From contig ML662465.1 in the NCBI GenBank assembly GCA_007570785.1, positions 7,669,898 to 7,733,897 on the forward strand: a stretch of 64,000 nucleotides of DNA. The letters run 5' to 3'. Both the position numbers and the translations under genes were made by a program. The notes under the pieces are model-generated. The model had not been told where the DNA came from and searched no databases. It saw only the letters and a program-made list of their open reading frames with translations. The stretch is from Antilocapra americana. Its lineage: Eukaryota > Chordata > Mammalia > Artiodactyla > Antilocapridae. Below, piece after piece: positions 10,902-25,900 of this stretch (the first letter of the stretch is position 1; every line of letters starts with the position of its first letter).

Positions 10902-13900
10902 GTATGCAAGGCGGTTCTGGGCGGTGGCGGGGGATCGCTCCTGACCCGGCGCTGGCATCCGCGCCAGTGTCCGCCGTGTTCAGCCTCCATTTCTGCAGTT
11001 TGGGCGTGCGCTGGCCAGCCTGAACTGGAAGGTCTCTCTTTGGGACTTCAGTCTCTAGCCTCAGTCAGCTCTTTGTAGGAGCGAGGAAGGACCAGGGAGG
11101 GCTCTCTATTCTGTGCCCCTGAGGTAGTGTCTGCCTATTCTAGGTCTCCCGGAACATTAAGAACGGCCCTAGGGGACCATTCGGAGGTCACTGGCAGCTA
11201 TCAGGATCACCCCACCAATCAAACTGTTCACCCCACCAATCAAACTGTTCACCCCACCACTTACTAGTAATCTGTAATTCACAGTGTGAATCGTGACCTT
11301 TTTTCCTGATTCTAGGACACGCTTTTCACATTTCTGATTAGTAGAATCAGTGGAATTCATTCGTTAAACCATGGTTTCACAGTTGGATCATCCTGGTTTC
11401 ACATACTAAATCGTGTTTTCTGGCAAATTGCCAAATTCGATTTCTCACCTATTAAATGTAGGTAGCAGAAGGGACTATTTTGTACAGTTGTTGAGGATGA
11501 AATGAGATCACCATCTTAATTCAGTGCCTAATACGTTCGGAAAGAATCTGCCTGCAGTGCAGGAGACTGGGGTTTGATCCCTGGATTGGGAAGATCCCCT
11601 GGAGAAGGAAATGGCAACCCATTCCAGTATTCTTGCCTGGAGAATTAATTCCATGGACAGAGGATCGCAAGAGTCAGAAGACTGACTAAACTACCACCAC
11701 CGTTATATAGTAAATAATCAATAGATGTTAGCCATTATTCTCAACTTCCCATCACAAGTCAAACAGGGGAACTAGAACAGAGTGGTGTCTGCCTGGTTAA
11801 ACTACTTAGCAAAGTATTGAATAGTTTTGTATCAGGACACTTAAGATGTCAGTAAGCCTAAGACCTCAGTAAGTATGTAAACAGATATTTGCTGGAGCAA
11901 GAGAACCAGGCATGACTTTCTCAATATTAGAGAAGCCATGTTTGACATAAGCCATTTTGCTGGCCACAGTGATCTTTAAAAAAAAAAAAAAATTTGTTTT
12001 TGGCTGCAGTGGGTCTTTGTTGCTGTACGCAGGCTTTTCTCTAGTTGCAGCAAGAAGAGGCTACTCTCTTCTCTCTTCTAGTTGTGGTGTGCAGGTTTCT
12101 CATTGAGGTGACTACTCTTGTTACAGAGCACAGGCTCTAGGGTACATTGGCCTTGGTAGTTGGGGAGGGCAAGCTCAGTAGTGATTCTGTGTGGGTTTAG
12201 TTGCCCCTCAACATATGAAGTCATCCTGGAGCAGGGATTGAACCCATGTCCCCTGCATTGGCAAGTGAATGCCTAACCACTGGACTGCCAGAGAAGTTCA
12301 GAAATTAAAGCTATTAAAGTAACAAAAGAAAGCAGAAACAAAAAACTGTTACCAGGCAAGAGAAGTAACAATGGCAAAGATACTTCAGAAGTAAAGACTC
12401 TTAGGGAGTTTTCTGGTGGTCCAGTGGTTAGAACTCCGAGCTTCCATTGCAGAGGGTACAAGTTTGATCCCTGCTCTAGAAAACTGATATCCTGCAAGCT
12501 GCCAAAAAGAAAAAAAATCCTAGTTCTGTTTCAGTGGTAAAGATTAGCCTGAAGTACTCAACCACCCAATCACCTGGAACCCAAGGGATAATGATGTTGA
12601 CATTTTTGACCCTCCTGACTTTAATCAGCTAATGTTTAGAATCTCAACCACCTAAGCCCCTACATGAAATATGCATGTACCCTTAGCTTAAACTTACCCA
12701 GTTTTGCAGTTTAGGGGTGACACTGGTGTTATACTTACTTGTTGCAAGTAATAAATTCTTCCTTCTGCTCTTTGCCTTGGTAGTCTTTTGGCTTGACACC
12801 TACCAAGAGGCTTCAGGTAACAAGCTCTTCCCTTTCTGTGGATTTAGAATATTGCCCATAAGGATCGTTTATTATATATTACCTTACACTAATTTTCCAT
12901 GAATATCTAGTTTATTTATCCAGATATTTTAAACTCCTAGAAGACTGGACCTGCCCTCTCTCTTCTCCACTGTGTTATTCACATAGCAAAGGCTTGAAAA
13001 ATACAAAAGCAAAATTAACTTAGGTTTTGAATGCATCTTTACAACCACTTGAGTTCCTCATTATTACTATAAAATAATAGACGCACAGAGAAACAGTCTG
13101 TTTGCAAATATGCACTTTGAGGCCATGCAGGTAGAATGACTTCTTGTTGTTGTTCAGTTGCTTAGTCATGTCTGACTCTTTATGACCACATGGACTGTAG
13201 TACTCCAGGCTTCTCTGTCTTTTACTGTCTCCTAGAGTTTGCTCAAACTCTTGTCCATTGAGTTGATGATGCCATCCAACCATCTCATCTCCTGTCGCTC
13301 CCTTCTCTTCCTGCCCTCAACCTTTCCCAGAATCAGGATCTTTACCAATAAGTCAGCTCTTCCCATCAGGTGACCAAAGTATTGGAGCTTCAGCTCTAGC
13401 ATCAGTTCTTCCAATGAATATTCAGGGTTGATTTCCTTTAGGATTGACTGGTTTGATCTTGGTATCCAAGGACCTCTTAAGAGTCTTCTCCACCACCACA
13501 GTTTGAATGTAGCAGTTCATCAGCAGTCAGCCTTCTCTGTGGTCCAACTCTCACATCTGTACTTGACTACTGGGAAAAACCATAGTTTTGACTAGATGGG
13601 CCTTTGTTGGCAAAGTAATGTCCCTGCTTTTTAATATGCTGTCTAAGTTGGCCATAGCTTTTTTTCCAAGGAGCTAGCATCTTCTGATTTCATTGCTGCA
13701 GTCATCGTCCACGGTGATTTTGGAGACCAATAAAATAAAGTCTGTCACTGTTTCCATTGTTTTCCCATCTGTTTGCTATGAAGTGGTGGGATCAGATGCC
13801 ATGATCTTCATTTTTGAATGTTGAGTTTTGAATCAGTTTTTTCACTCTCTTCTTCCACATTCATCAAGAGACTCTTTAGTTCCTCTTCACTTTTTGCCAT

Positions 13901-16900
13901 AAGGGTGGTGTCATCTGCATATCTGAGGTTATTGATATTTCTCCCATCAGTCTTCATTCCACCTTGAGCTTCATCCATGTCGGCATTTCTCATGATGTAC
14001 TCTGCATATAAGTTAAATAAGCAGGGTGACAATATACAGCATTGACGTACTCCTTTCCCAATTGGGAACCAGTCTGTTTCTCCATTTCCAGTTCTAACTG
14101 TTGCTTCTTGACCTGCATACAGGTTTCTCAGGAGGCAGGTAAGGTGATCTGATAGTCCCATCTCTTGAAGAATTTTTGACAGTTTGTTGTGATCTACACA
14201 GTCAAAGGCTTTAGTGTAGTCATTGAAGCAGAAGTAGGTATTTTTCTGGAATTCCCTTGCTTTTTCTATGATTCAACAGATGTTGGCAATTTGATCTCTG
14301 GTCCCTCTGCCTTTTTTAAATTGAACTTGTACATCTGTAAGTTGCCTAGCTTGAAGAATTTTGAGCATTACCTTTCTAGCATGTGGAATGAGTGCAGTAG
14401 TTTGTGTAGTAGTTTGAACATTCTTTGGTAGCTGCTGCTGCTGCTAACTCACTTCAGTAGTGTCCAACTCTGTGCGACCCCATAGACGGCAGCCGACAAG
14501 GCTCCTCTGTCCCTGGGATTCTCCAGGCAAGAGTACTGGAGTGGGCTGTCATTTCCTTCTCCAATGCATGCATGCATGCTAAGTCGCTTCAGTTGTGTCC
14601 AACTCTGCGACCCCATGGACAGCATCCCACAAGACTCCTCTGTCCACGGGACTCTCCAGGCAAGAGTACAGGAGTCTTTTACCATTTCCTTCTCCAGTTC
14701 TTTGGTAGAATGACTACTAAAGTCAAGAGTGCAAATAACCAAAGTCTTTTGCCCTCAAAGTCTAGTTCAGTTTCCTCTCAATCACAATACATTAGTACAT
14801 TAATAATGAGGGTTATACCATCAGTTTAACTTATGTAAACAGGAATATGAATGATTTTGTTGAACATACTTGGGTTGTTTTATGTTTTTAGGCAGCTTGG
14901 ATTAATTAGGAGAAAGTCAATTCCACCAGCAAATGGAAACCTAGGAAGAAGCAAATCTAGTAAGTAATGTGCCTCATTTTTTTACATTCTGTAGTCTTGC
15001 ACTTTTACCACTGGTGAAACATAAGAACATTCTGATCTTTTGTAGAACAGTTGTTTGACTACTTAATCATCATTGATTTTGAGTCAACATGTTGGAATGA
15101 TGGGAAACACCACCGGAGTCAGGAAATAAGTAAGTCTGAACTTGACTGCCAATGGCCAAAGATCCCCTGGAGAAGGGCACAGCAACCCACTCCAGTATTC
15201 TTGCCTGGAGAATCCCATGGACAGAGGAGCCTGGTGGACTACAGTCCATAGGGTCATTGGACGTGACTGAAGCAAATTAGCACACAGCACACACAATGCT
15301 AAATAAGAAAACAAAATGATCTGTGGATTGGTAATTTACTATGAAATCTGACTTGACAGAAAAGACCCACAAACGTAATACCTAAGTGTGTCACGATATA
15401 AAATAATTGTTTGGGGATTATATTCAAAATCTCAACTACATAGAAACTGATTAAAAAGAAATACCTTGGCAAAAAGAACTATGTTTCTGCTTTCATATGG
15501 TTTTCTAATTATGGAAATACATTCAAGAGTTTTAAATAGATATACCTGTAACTTTAATAGTTTGATTTATTCTTTGGCATAATTTTATATAACCATTACA
15601 TTACACTGCTTTGGTCATTTTAATGTGCTTTCACTAAAACAATGATTGTTAATAATACTGTGTGAAGGTAATATCAATATATACTTCATTTAAAGTGATT
15701 GCAGCATTAGTTTAACAATTATGTATTTAGCTGTCAATTGATGATTCTTTCATGTAGTTGAATTTCCAGCTGTATTACTGAACACATCAACTGGAGAGAT
15801 TGAATCTGAGTTCCATGCTTATGTTCAGCCTCAGGAACATCCAGTTCTTTCTGAATTTTGCATGGAACTGACAAGCATAAAGCAGGTATGCCCTCTTTTC
15901 CCCATTTCTCATCCTCCTATTCCAACAAAAAACAAGCAGGAAAGATATAAATATTAAAATTCAGAAATCACTTTCAGAAAGAAAATAAAAGCTATATGCC
16001 TTGTGGAATTAGATTCACTCACTGTTAAAAATACTGTCCCCTCCAGAAAACCATTGGAATCTTTAAAAATCAGAAAAAGACTGAACTTCCATGGTGGTCC
16101 AATGGTTATGACTCTGCATTCCCACTGCAGAGGTCGTGGGTTTGATCCCTGGTTGAGAAATTAAGATTCCCCCATGGGTACAGCCAAAAAAATATTGGAA
16201 AGAATAGTGTTATGAAAATGTATATCAAATATATTTTATGGAAATTAAGTGACATCAAATTTCTGCCTATAGGGATATCTTTATTGTATTTCTGTATGAT
16301 TTTAGATTAGTCAATGTAATTTTTCTTATCTTGCAGAATTCTAATTGTTGTATTATCTCTCTCCTATGTGTTTTAACATCTTTTCACTAGATAAACTGCC
16401 AGTTAAAACCTCTTCTTCCTTGTTGTATATCCTCTCCATAGTGCCTAATGATATGTGTAATAATTAATGGAATTCAATTATTGAATTCAGATTTTATGAC
16501 TATTTAGGCTCAAGTTGATGAAGGAGTGCCTCTGAAGATTTGTTTATCTCAATTCTGTAAATGGATTCAGAAGATTCAGCAACAGAAGAAAATTATTTTT
16601 GCTACTACAGTTTCAGATATTTCCACTTCTGAAGTAAAATTATGTGCGTTTGTTACTTGGTCAGGTAAAAAAAAATAAAATATATTTATCAATCATTAAT
16701 GAGTAGCATTGCCACTAGGTAATTCTTTATCTCTTGTTACATTCCTGGGCCACAAAAAGAAATCTTAAATGTCTAGCATGATGTTAACCAACGAAAGTAA
16801 ATTTATTCATATTTTTAAAATTTTAAACACCTTTAAAAGTTAAGCTCTAACTTTTAAGAATCTTTCTGGATTTCTGTATTCTTCTGAATCTGGGCAAAAA

Positions 16901-19900
16901 CTGGTAAAATTTTTTTTATCATGGTATTTGTGATAAAAAGAATCCGTATCCAACTTGCAATCTTTGCTTTTATACTTTAACGCTTCTAATACAGACATCA
17001 AGGGAAAAATGGGCCATTTAAAGTAGATCTTTTATATGCCCCATAGAGCATTGCTGTTAATAGTCATTGTTAACAATGCTCTGTCGTTGACAGCATAGCA
17101 TTGATAATTGTATTTGGGTTTGTATGATCAGGCCACTCAAGATGGCTATTCTCTTGTTTTCTGTATACCCCTGCTTGACCTACACCCTATTCATATGACT
17201 GACCTCCCCTCTTAATACATACTTGCCTTTAGCCCCAGCTGGTGATTTTTCTTATCTTTAGATCTTTAGATCAGTATCTATCTCTACCATGGTAGCTTAT
17301 CAAAGGGACATGAAGGGCTTTCTCCTCAGCTTGTTTCCCTGGTAACTGATGAACCAACTGGTGTCAGTTCCCTCTGTAACTGGTAATACCTTGCTGAAGA
17401 CTGCTGCCATGTCCTTACCACCATCTACTTCACATGATGGAGTATTGCTCCAAGACCTTGCTTCAGACATGTACAATCCTCCTGTTCATTAAACCCTTGA
17501 TGCCTCTGTCACTGACTCTGGGCTCGCTCTTTGGTCTTGAGGTTGGGCAAGGACAGTGCTTGCATGGTTGTGGGGTACAGCCAAACAGGGTCCCTGTAAG
17601 ATGTTTGGGTTCTCAGTTAACATTAATATTTTCTAGAGTGTTGAAAGTAGATAATCTTCAACTAAGCCTTGTAATATGACACTTTACTCTTCTTTTTGAA
17701 ATGTCAGTGTGTTTTACTGGGCTTTTAAGAAATCATTTTGAAACTTACTTACTGACCTAATTTCTTAATAGTAAATTATGAATAATTGTTAAGATTTAGG
17801 GCCACGAAATCTTACTCTTCTATTATATATTGCATAGTATATAATATATACCATATGTTGTATATGCTATATAAAATATAGTATAGTGTATGTTGTTATG
17901 TATTATTCTAAGTCCTGTTATTCTGTTTTATGTCAACTTTCAGCATTTTTTAAAATAAATAATAGCATAAGTAAAAACCATTAGCATTATTGACTTTGTT
18001 CTAATATTCTTGATGCAGACTGGGACTTAGGGGTTTGCCTGGAGTATGAATGTAAAAGAAAACAACTGCTAAAACCTGTGTTCCTTAATTCTTGGATTGA
18101 TCTCAGAGTAACTTACAAGGTAAGGGGGCATTCACTTTCCTTCTATTGAAAAGTTATTAAACTTTATCCTACACATAGGCTTCCCTGATAGCTCAGTTGG
18201 TGAAGAATCCTCCTGCAGTGCAGGGGAGCCTGGTTTGATTCCTGGATCTGGAAGATCTGCTGGAAAAGGGATAGGCTACCCACTCCAGTATTCTTGGGCT
18301 TCCTTTATGGTTCAGCTGGTAAAGAATCCGCCTGAAATGCAGGAGACCTGGGTTTGATCCCTGGGTTGGGAAGATCCCTTGGAGAAAGGAAAGGCTACCA
18401 ACTCCAGTATTCTGGCCTGGAGAATTCCAAGGACTGTAGAGTCCATGGGGTCACAAAGAGTCGGACACGACTGAGCAACTTTCACTTCACACATGGGTAT
18501 GAGTTTCTACAAACAAAATATTTTGTTTTGAACCATCCGTATAAATACTTTTCTCCAAGTATATAAAAGCAACACAAAGATAAACACACTTCAAATCTAA
18601 TAGAATAAAAATCATGAGAAGTAAATGGCTAAATGTATAGCCTTTCACATAGTAATTATTTTTTAAGATATATTGTCTTTTATTTGACTAGAGTTTCTAT
18701 AGAAGAAAACCGAAAGGACTCAGTGGTGCCCTGCAGGAAGTGGGAATGCAATTCTTGGGACGGGAACATTTTGGTTAGTATATCTTGAGATTAATTTTAT
18801 TATGTAAGTCATTTTATCTTTATACAGTCTTTCATTTGAATCTCATTTTTCAGTGATGTCATTAACAATATCCTCAGCCTGAAAAAAGCCCTAGTTACAC
18901 ATTCAGATTGTTTCCAAGATTTTCAAATTAGCACTTCCTTAAAATATTGTAAGGTTTTATATAAGACTGTTATCTAGTGGATTTCTAGTTTCTTTAAAAA
19001 AAAAGAAAAGAATTAGCCATATCAAGTAGAGATTATAAACAAATGCCCAAATAATACAGTAGACTAGTGAAAAAATTGAATAAGACTATTAGATTATGCA
19101 TAAAACATGGTCCCTACAGAATGTTGGCCATATTTTTTATATATATTTTAGTTTTATTCAAGTATAGTTGATTGACAATGTTGTGTTCATTTCAGATATA
19201 CAGTAAAATGATTCTTACATACATATACATCTATTCTTTGTTAGATTCTTTTCTTATTTGAGTTATCATAGAATATTGATTAGAATTTCCTGTGCTATAC
19301 AGTAGGTCCTTGTTGGTTATCTATCTTATATATGGTAGTGTGTGTATGTTCATCCCAAGCTTCTAATTTATACCTCACCCCTTTTTCCCCTCATATCTGA
19401 AAGTCTCTTTTTGTTTTGTAAATAAGTTTGTTTGTATCTTTTTTAAAAATCAGATCTCATGTATGAGTGATATCATATTTGTCATTTTCTATCTGATATA
19501 TTTCACATAGTATGATAATCTTTAGGTCAATCCATGTGACTACAAATGGCGTTATTTCATTCCTTTTTATGGATGAGTAATGTTCAATTGTATATATGTG
19601 CCACATCTTCTATATCCATTCCTCTGTTGATGAACATTTAAATTGCTTCCATGTCTTGACTATTATAAACAGTGCTGCAGTGAACACTGGGTGCATATAT
19701 CTTCAGATATATATATATATATATATTTGATTTGCAATTCTCTGATAATTAGTGATGTTGAACATCTTTTCATGTGCTTTTGGCCATCTGTATGTCTTTG
19801 GAGAAATGGATCTTCTGTCCATTTTTCAATTGGGTGATTTGCTTTTTTGGCATAGAGCTGCATAAACTGTTTATTTTGTTCGTTTGTTTATTTTGAAGAT

Positions 19901-22900
19901 TAATCCTTTGTTGCTTCATTTGCACATATTTTCTCTGATTCTGTGAGTTGTCTTTTCATTTTGTTTATTGTTTTCTTTGCTATGCAAAAGCATTTAAATT
20001 TAATTGTCCCAATTGTTTATTTTTATTTTCATTTTCATTACTCTTGCAGGTGAATCAAAAGAAATACTGCTGTGATTTATGTCAGAGAATGTTCTGCTTG
20101 CGTTTTCCTCTAAGAGTTTTATGGTGTCTTGGCTTACATTTAGGTCTTTGATCCATTTTGAGTTTATTTTTATGTGTATTGTTAAAGAGTGTTCTAATTT
20201 TGCTCTTTTATATGTAGCTGTCCTGTTTTCCCAGCATTGCTTATTGAAGAGACTGTTTTTTTCTCCATTGTATATTTTTGCATCCTCTATCATAGATTAA
20301 TTGACCATAGGTATATGAATTTATCTCTGGGTTTTCTATCTTATTCCATTGATCTATATATCTGTTTTTGTGCCAGTATGATACTATTTTGATTACTATA
20401 GCTTTGTAGTATAGTCTGAAGTCAGGGAGCCTGTTTCTCCAGCTCTTATTTTTGTTTTTTGATCAAGATTGCTTTGGCGATTCAGGGTTTTTGTGTTTCC
20501 CTACAAATTGTAACATTTTTGTTCTAATTCTGTGAAAAATGCCACTGATAATTTGGTAGGAATTGCATTGAATTTTTACATTGCTTTGGATAGGATAGTC
20601 ACTTCACAATATTGGTTCTTCCAGTCCAAGAACACTGTATATCTTTCTGTTTGTGTTATCTTTGATTTCTTTCAGCAGTATCATAAGATATGTTGTATTT
20701 CATATAACACTGTGAAGTGTTCTGAGTATAAGTCTTTTGTCTCCTGAGGTAGGTTTATTCCTAGGTATTTTCTAATTTTTGATGCAGTGGTGAATGAGGT
20801 TGTTTCTTTAATTTCTCTTTATGCTCTTGTTGGTGTATAAGAATGCAAGATGTCTGTGTGTTGATTTTGTATCTTGAAATTTTACCAGATTCGTTAATGA
20901 ACTCTAGTAATCTTCTGGTAGGTAGCGTCTTTAGGATTTTCTATGACTAGTATCATATCATCAGCATCCAGTATCAGTTTTACTTCTTTTCCAATTTGGA
21001 TTCCTCTTATTTGTTTTTTTTCTTTTCTGATTGCCATGGCTAGGACTTCTAAAACTATGTTGAATAAAAATGGTGAGACTGGACATATCTGCCTTGTTCC
21101 TGATCTTAGAGGGAATGTTTTCACCTTTTCACTATAGAGAATGATGTTAGCTATGGGTTTGTGATACATGGCCCTTATTATTTTAAGGTAAATTCTCTCT
21201 ATTCCCACTTTCTTCACAGCTTTAATCATAAATGGGTGTTGAATTTTTGTCAAAACCTTTTTCTGCATCTATTGAGATAATCATATGGTTTTATTTTTTA
21301 ATCTTTTTATTTTAGAGTATAGTTGATTAGCAGTGTTATTAGTTTCAGGTACACAGCATAGTGATTCAGCTATACATATATATGTATCTATTCTTTTTCA
21401 AATCCTTTTCCCACTTAGGTTGTTACATAATATTGAGCTGAGTTCCCTGTGCTGTACAGTAGTTCCTTGCTGATTATCCTTTAATTTTTATTTATTTATT
21501 TGGCTGTACTGGGTCTTAGCTGTGGCACATGGGATCTTTGGTCTTTGTCACAGCATGCAGAATCTTTAGTTACCAGCATGTGGAATGTAGTTCCTTAACC
21601 AGGGACTGAACCCCAAACCCCTGCAGAGTGAGCCACTGAACTATCTATAGAGATAGACAGATTCTACATGTAAGTAATACAGGATTTTTCTCTGACTTAC
21701 TTCAGTCAGTGTGACAATCTCTTAAGTCCATCCATCTTGTGGCAAAGGCATTATTTCATTCTTTTTAATGGCTGGTTAATATTCCATCAGGCTTTCCTGG
21801 TGCATCAATGGTAAAAAATCTGCCTGCAGTGCAGATATGAGTTTGATCCCTGTGTTGGGAAGATTCCCTGGAGAAGGAAATGACAACCCACTCTAATACT
21901 CTTACCTGGGAAATCCCTGGTGAGCTACAGCGCATTGGGTCACAAAAGAGTCAGACATGACTTAGTGACTATAACAACCACAAACAATATTCTGTTGTAT
22001 ATATGTACCACATCCTCTTTCTTCATTGTTCTGTCAGTGGGCACTTAGAATTGTTTTGATGTCTTGGCTACTGTATATAGCACTGCAGTGAGCACTGGGG
22101 TACATGTATCCTTTCGTACCATGTTTTTCTCCAGATACATGCCCAGGAGTGGGATTTCAGGATCATATGGTAGATCTGTTTTTAGTTTCTTCAGGAACTT
22201 ACATATGTTTTCCATAGTGGCTGTTACCAATTTATATTCCCAACAACAATGTAGGAAGGTTGCTGCTCCACACTCTCTCCAGCATTTACTGTTAGTGAAT
22301 TTTTTGATGATAGCCATTCTGACTGGTGTGAGGTGAGGTATCTCTAGTTTTAATTTGCATTTCTCTGATACTTTGCATTTCTCTGATAATTAGTGACACT
22401 GAATATCTTTTATGTGCCTCTCACCATCTGTATGTATTCTTTGGAGAAATGTCTATGTAGGTCTGCCCATTTTTTGACTGGGTTGTTTATTTTGATGATA
22501 TTTAGCTGCATGAGCTGTTTGTAAATTTTGGAGACTAATACCTTGTCTGTCACATCATCTGCAAATATTTTCTCCCATTCTGTGAGTTGTCTTTTCATTT
22601 GGTTTATGGTTTCTTTTGCTGTGCAAAAGCTTTTGAATTTAATTAGGTCCCATTTATTTCTTTTGTTTCTATTTCCATTACTCTGAAACAGATCAAAAAA
22701 GATATTGCTACAATTTATGTAGGGTTCTGTGTTTTTCTCTAAGAATTTTATAGTGCCCAGACTCACATCCAGATGTTCATGCTGGTTTTAGAAAAGGCAG
22801 AGGAACCAGAGATCAAATTGCCAACATCCGCTGGATCATTGAAAAAGCAAGAGAGTTCCAGAAAAACATGTATTTCTGCTTTATTGACTATGCCAAAGCC

Positions 22901-25900
22901 TTTTACTGTGTGGATCACAACAAACTCTGGAAAATTCTTCAAGAGAGGGGAATACCAAACCACCTGACCTGCCTCTTGAGAAACCTGTATGCAGGTCAGG
23001 AAGCAACAGTTAGAACTGGACATGGAACAACAGACTGGTTCAAAATAGGAAGCGGAGTATGTCAAGGCTATATATTGTCACCCTGCTTATTTAACTTATA
23101 CGCAGAGTACATCATGAGAAATGCTGGGCTGGAAGAAGCACAAACTGGAATCAAGATTGCCAGGAGAAATATCAGTAACCTCAGATATGCGGATGACACC
23201 ACCCTTATGACAGAAAGTGAAGAAGAACTAAAGAGCCTCTTGATGAAAGTGAAAGAGGAGAGTGAAAAAGTAGGCTTAAAGCTCAACATTCAGAAAACTG
23301 AGATCATGGCATCTGGTCCATGATCTTATGGACTATAAGATCCATCTATAACTTCTTGGCAAATAGATGAGGAAACAGTGGTTGACTTTAGTTTGAGGGG
23401 CTCAGAAATCACTGCAGATGATAATTGCAGCCATGAAATTAAAAGATGCTTACTCCTTGGAAGGAAAGTTATGGCTAACCTAGACAGCATATTAAAAAGC
23501 AGAGACATTACTTGGTCAACAAAGGTCCGTCTAGTCAAGGCTATGGTTTTTCCAGTAATCATGTATGGATGTAAGAGTTGGACTATAAAGAAAGCTGAGC
23601 ACCAAAGAATTGATGCTTTTGAACTGTGGTGTTGGAGAACTCTTGAGAGTCCCTTGGACTGCAAGGAGATCCAACCAGTCCATCCTAAAGGAAATCAGTC
23701 CTGGGTGTTCATTGGAAGGACTGATGTTGGATCTGAAACTCCAATACTTTGGCCACCTGATGTGAAGAGCTGACTCATTTGAAAAGACCCTGATGTTGGG
23801 ATAGATTGAGGACAGGAGGAGAAGGGGATGACAAAGGATGAAATGGTTGGATGGCATCACCAACTCGATGGACATGAGTTTGGGTAAACTCCGGAAGTTG
23901 TTGATGGACAGGGAGGCCTGGTGTGCTGCAGTTCATGGGGTCACAAAGAATTGGACACGACTGAGCGGCTGAACTGATTGACTAAGTCTCACATCTATGT
24001 CTTTAATTCATTTTGAGCTTATTTTTATGTATGGTGTTAAAGAATGATACCTAGAGACAAAAGGAAAGCACAGTGATCTAATACCTATGGATTGGAGCCA
24101 AAGAAGTTCTAAGTGAAGTTTGTAGTAATACAGTCTTACCTCAAGAAACAAGAAAGTCTCAAACAACCAATCCCTACATCTAAAGCAACTAGAGAAAGAA
24201 GAACAAACAAAACCTAAAGTTAGTAGAAGGAAATAAATCATGAACATCAGATAGAAATAAATGAAATAGAGACAAAGAAAACAATAGCAAAGATCAGTGA
24301 ACCTAAAAGCTGGTTCTTTGAACAGATAAAATTGAGAAACCTTTAGCCTGACTCATCCAGAAAAAAAAAGGGAGAGGACTCAAATCAACAAAATTAGAAA
24401 TGAAAAAAGGAGAATTATAGCTGACATCACAGAAGTACAGAGGATCATAAGCGAGTACTACCAGCCACTCTGGCAATAAAATGGACATCCTGGAAGAAAT
24501 GAACAAAAGGTATAGTCTCCTAAGGCCAAACCAGGAAGAAATAGAAAATAATTATGAACAGACCAATCCCAAATACTAAAACAAAAACTGGTTAAAAAAA
24601 CTCCCAGCAAACAAAAGTTCAGGACCAGATGACTAAGCATGGGAAATCTTTCATTGGTAAGGCTGCTACAGCTTCCCACAAGAGCATTGTTAATGATGAA
24701 AATTAGTAGATGATCACAAAACCAACTGTATGTTCCCATTTCCGCTTAAGTGATAGTGTAGTTCTTTCCATAGGTACCACTAAATTCAGTTGTTGATATA
24801 TGTTTCCTCAGGGTTGGATGATTCTCGGAATACTGCCCTTCTGGCTTGGAAAATGATCAGGGATGGTTGCTTAATGAAGATTACAAGGTCTTTGAACAAG
24901 GTTAGTAGTGTCTTGCCTCTTTATTCTGTTATTTCAAACTCCAGAATTAATCATAGGCTAACTGAAATGTAGATGTTATGCATGCTGTCATTTATAGATC
25001 AATCAGTGCTGACGTTTTTCTTTTTTGTCATATCATATAATGTATACTAAAGAAATTATGAATGCAGAGTTTCTAAAGTTGTTGGTTTTGTCCGTGGAAT
25101 CATAGGTTTCCACTAAGAGGAATCCTAACATTTTCACCAGAAATTTGAATATGGATCAAGTTGAAGAAACATCAGCCTGTACCAATAACACTCATGATCC
25201 CAGCATATATGGTAGGGAGCCTAAAAATTCAATAAAATCTTACAAGAAAATTCAAATGAAGTCAGTTGGTGTGAATTCTCCTATAAAGGTACAGCAGGAT
25301 CAGTTACAACAAAATGACAGCATAAAAGCAGATGTTTGCAGTGTCAGAAGCTGTTTATCTCTTTTTAATGCTACTAAGTCCTGGACTTCTCTGGGGCGGT
25401 TGCAGTCTTCCAGCCGGAATATACCCATGCAGAAGCAAATAAACCAACATCTTGCATTTAATATGAATTCTAAGTCTTCAACAGTTGGTTCAGAACTGGT
25501 ACCTGTTTCAACTACCATTTCATCTGTTAATAATGTTTCTGATATGGAAGTGAGTTCTGCTCTTGACTGTTTACCTATGTTGGCTGATTGGGAGGATGTA
25601 GCTCTACTGCCAGCATCTCAGCCCAAGCAAAATGTATATTGTATACCTCCTGTTAGTGACTCAGATGTAGACACTTCACTTAATTCTGGAGAAAGAGTAA
25701 TGGTTTTAGAAGAATCTGAAATGTTAAGTCATGAAAACTTTGGAGGCACAGAAGAAACTCCTCAAAAATCTGTTACCTCTAAGTCTATCGTATATAAGAG
25801 TCCCCATACCACTATTTATAATATAAAGGAAGCCAAAGATTCAGGTTCAGATACTTTTGGATTTAAATTACCTGAATGTAAATCAAGTAACTTCAACAGT

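Larger units (their letters stand above)
21293..24047 (-). mobile_element. Second L1 3' portion, reverse orientation, split by BovB
   Basis: A new L1 3' end begins at about 21293 (TTTTATTTTAGAGTATAGTTG) inside the first L1. Minus-strand relics include WREC(G)[14 protein letters not shown] and [20 protein letters not shown] from the ORF2 C-terminal region. The L1 text breaks at 22761 and resumes at 23988, where BovB sits. Confidence 0.82.

Noticed and set aside
10234..11078. Several overlapping frames of 76-128 codons around the promoter
   Set aside because: CpG-rich DNA has few stops; these frames overlap exon 1 of REXO5 or ERI2 in other frames and show no family resemblance.
11208..11259. 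Short spaced repeats as a CRISPR-like array
   Set aside because: Contiguous tandem copies without spacers in a mammalian intron.
20894..21268. 124-codon reverse-transcriptase-like frame in ERI2 intron 7
   Set aside because: Decayed L1 ORF2 fragment ([13 protein letters not shown] is typical of L1).
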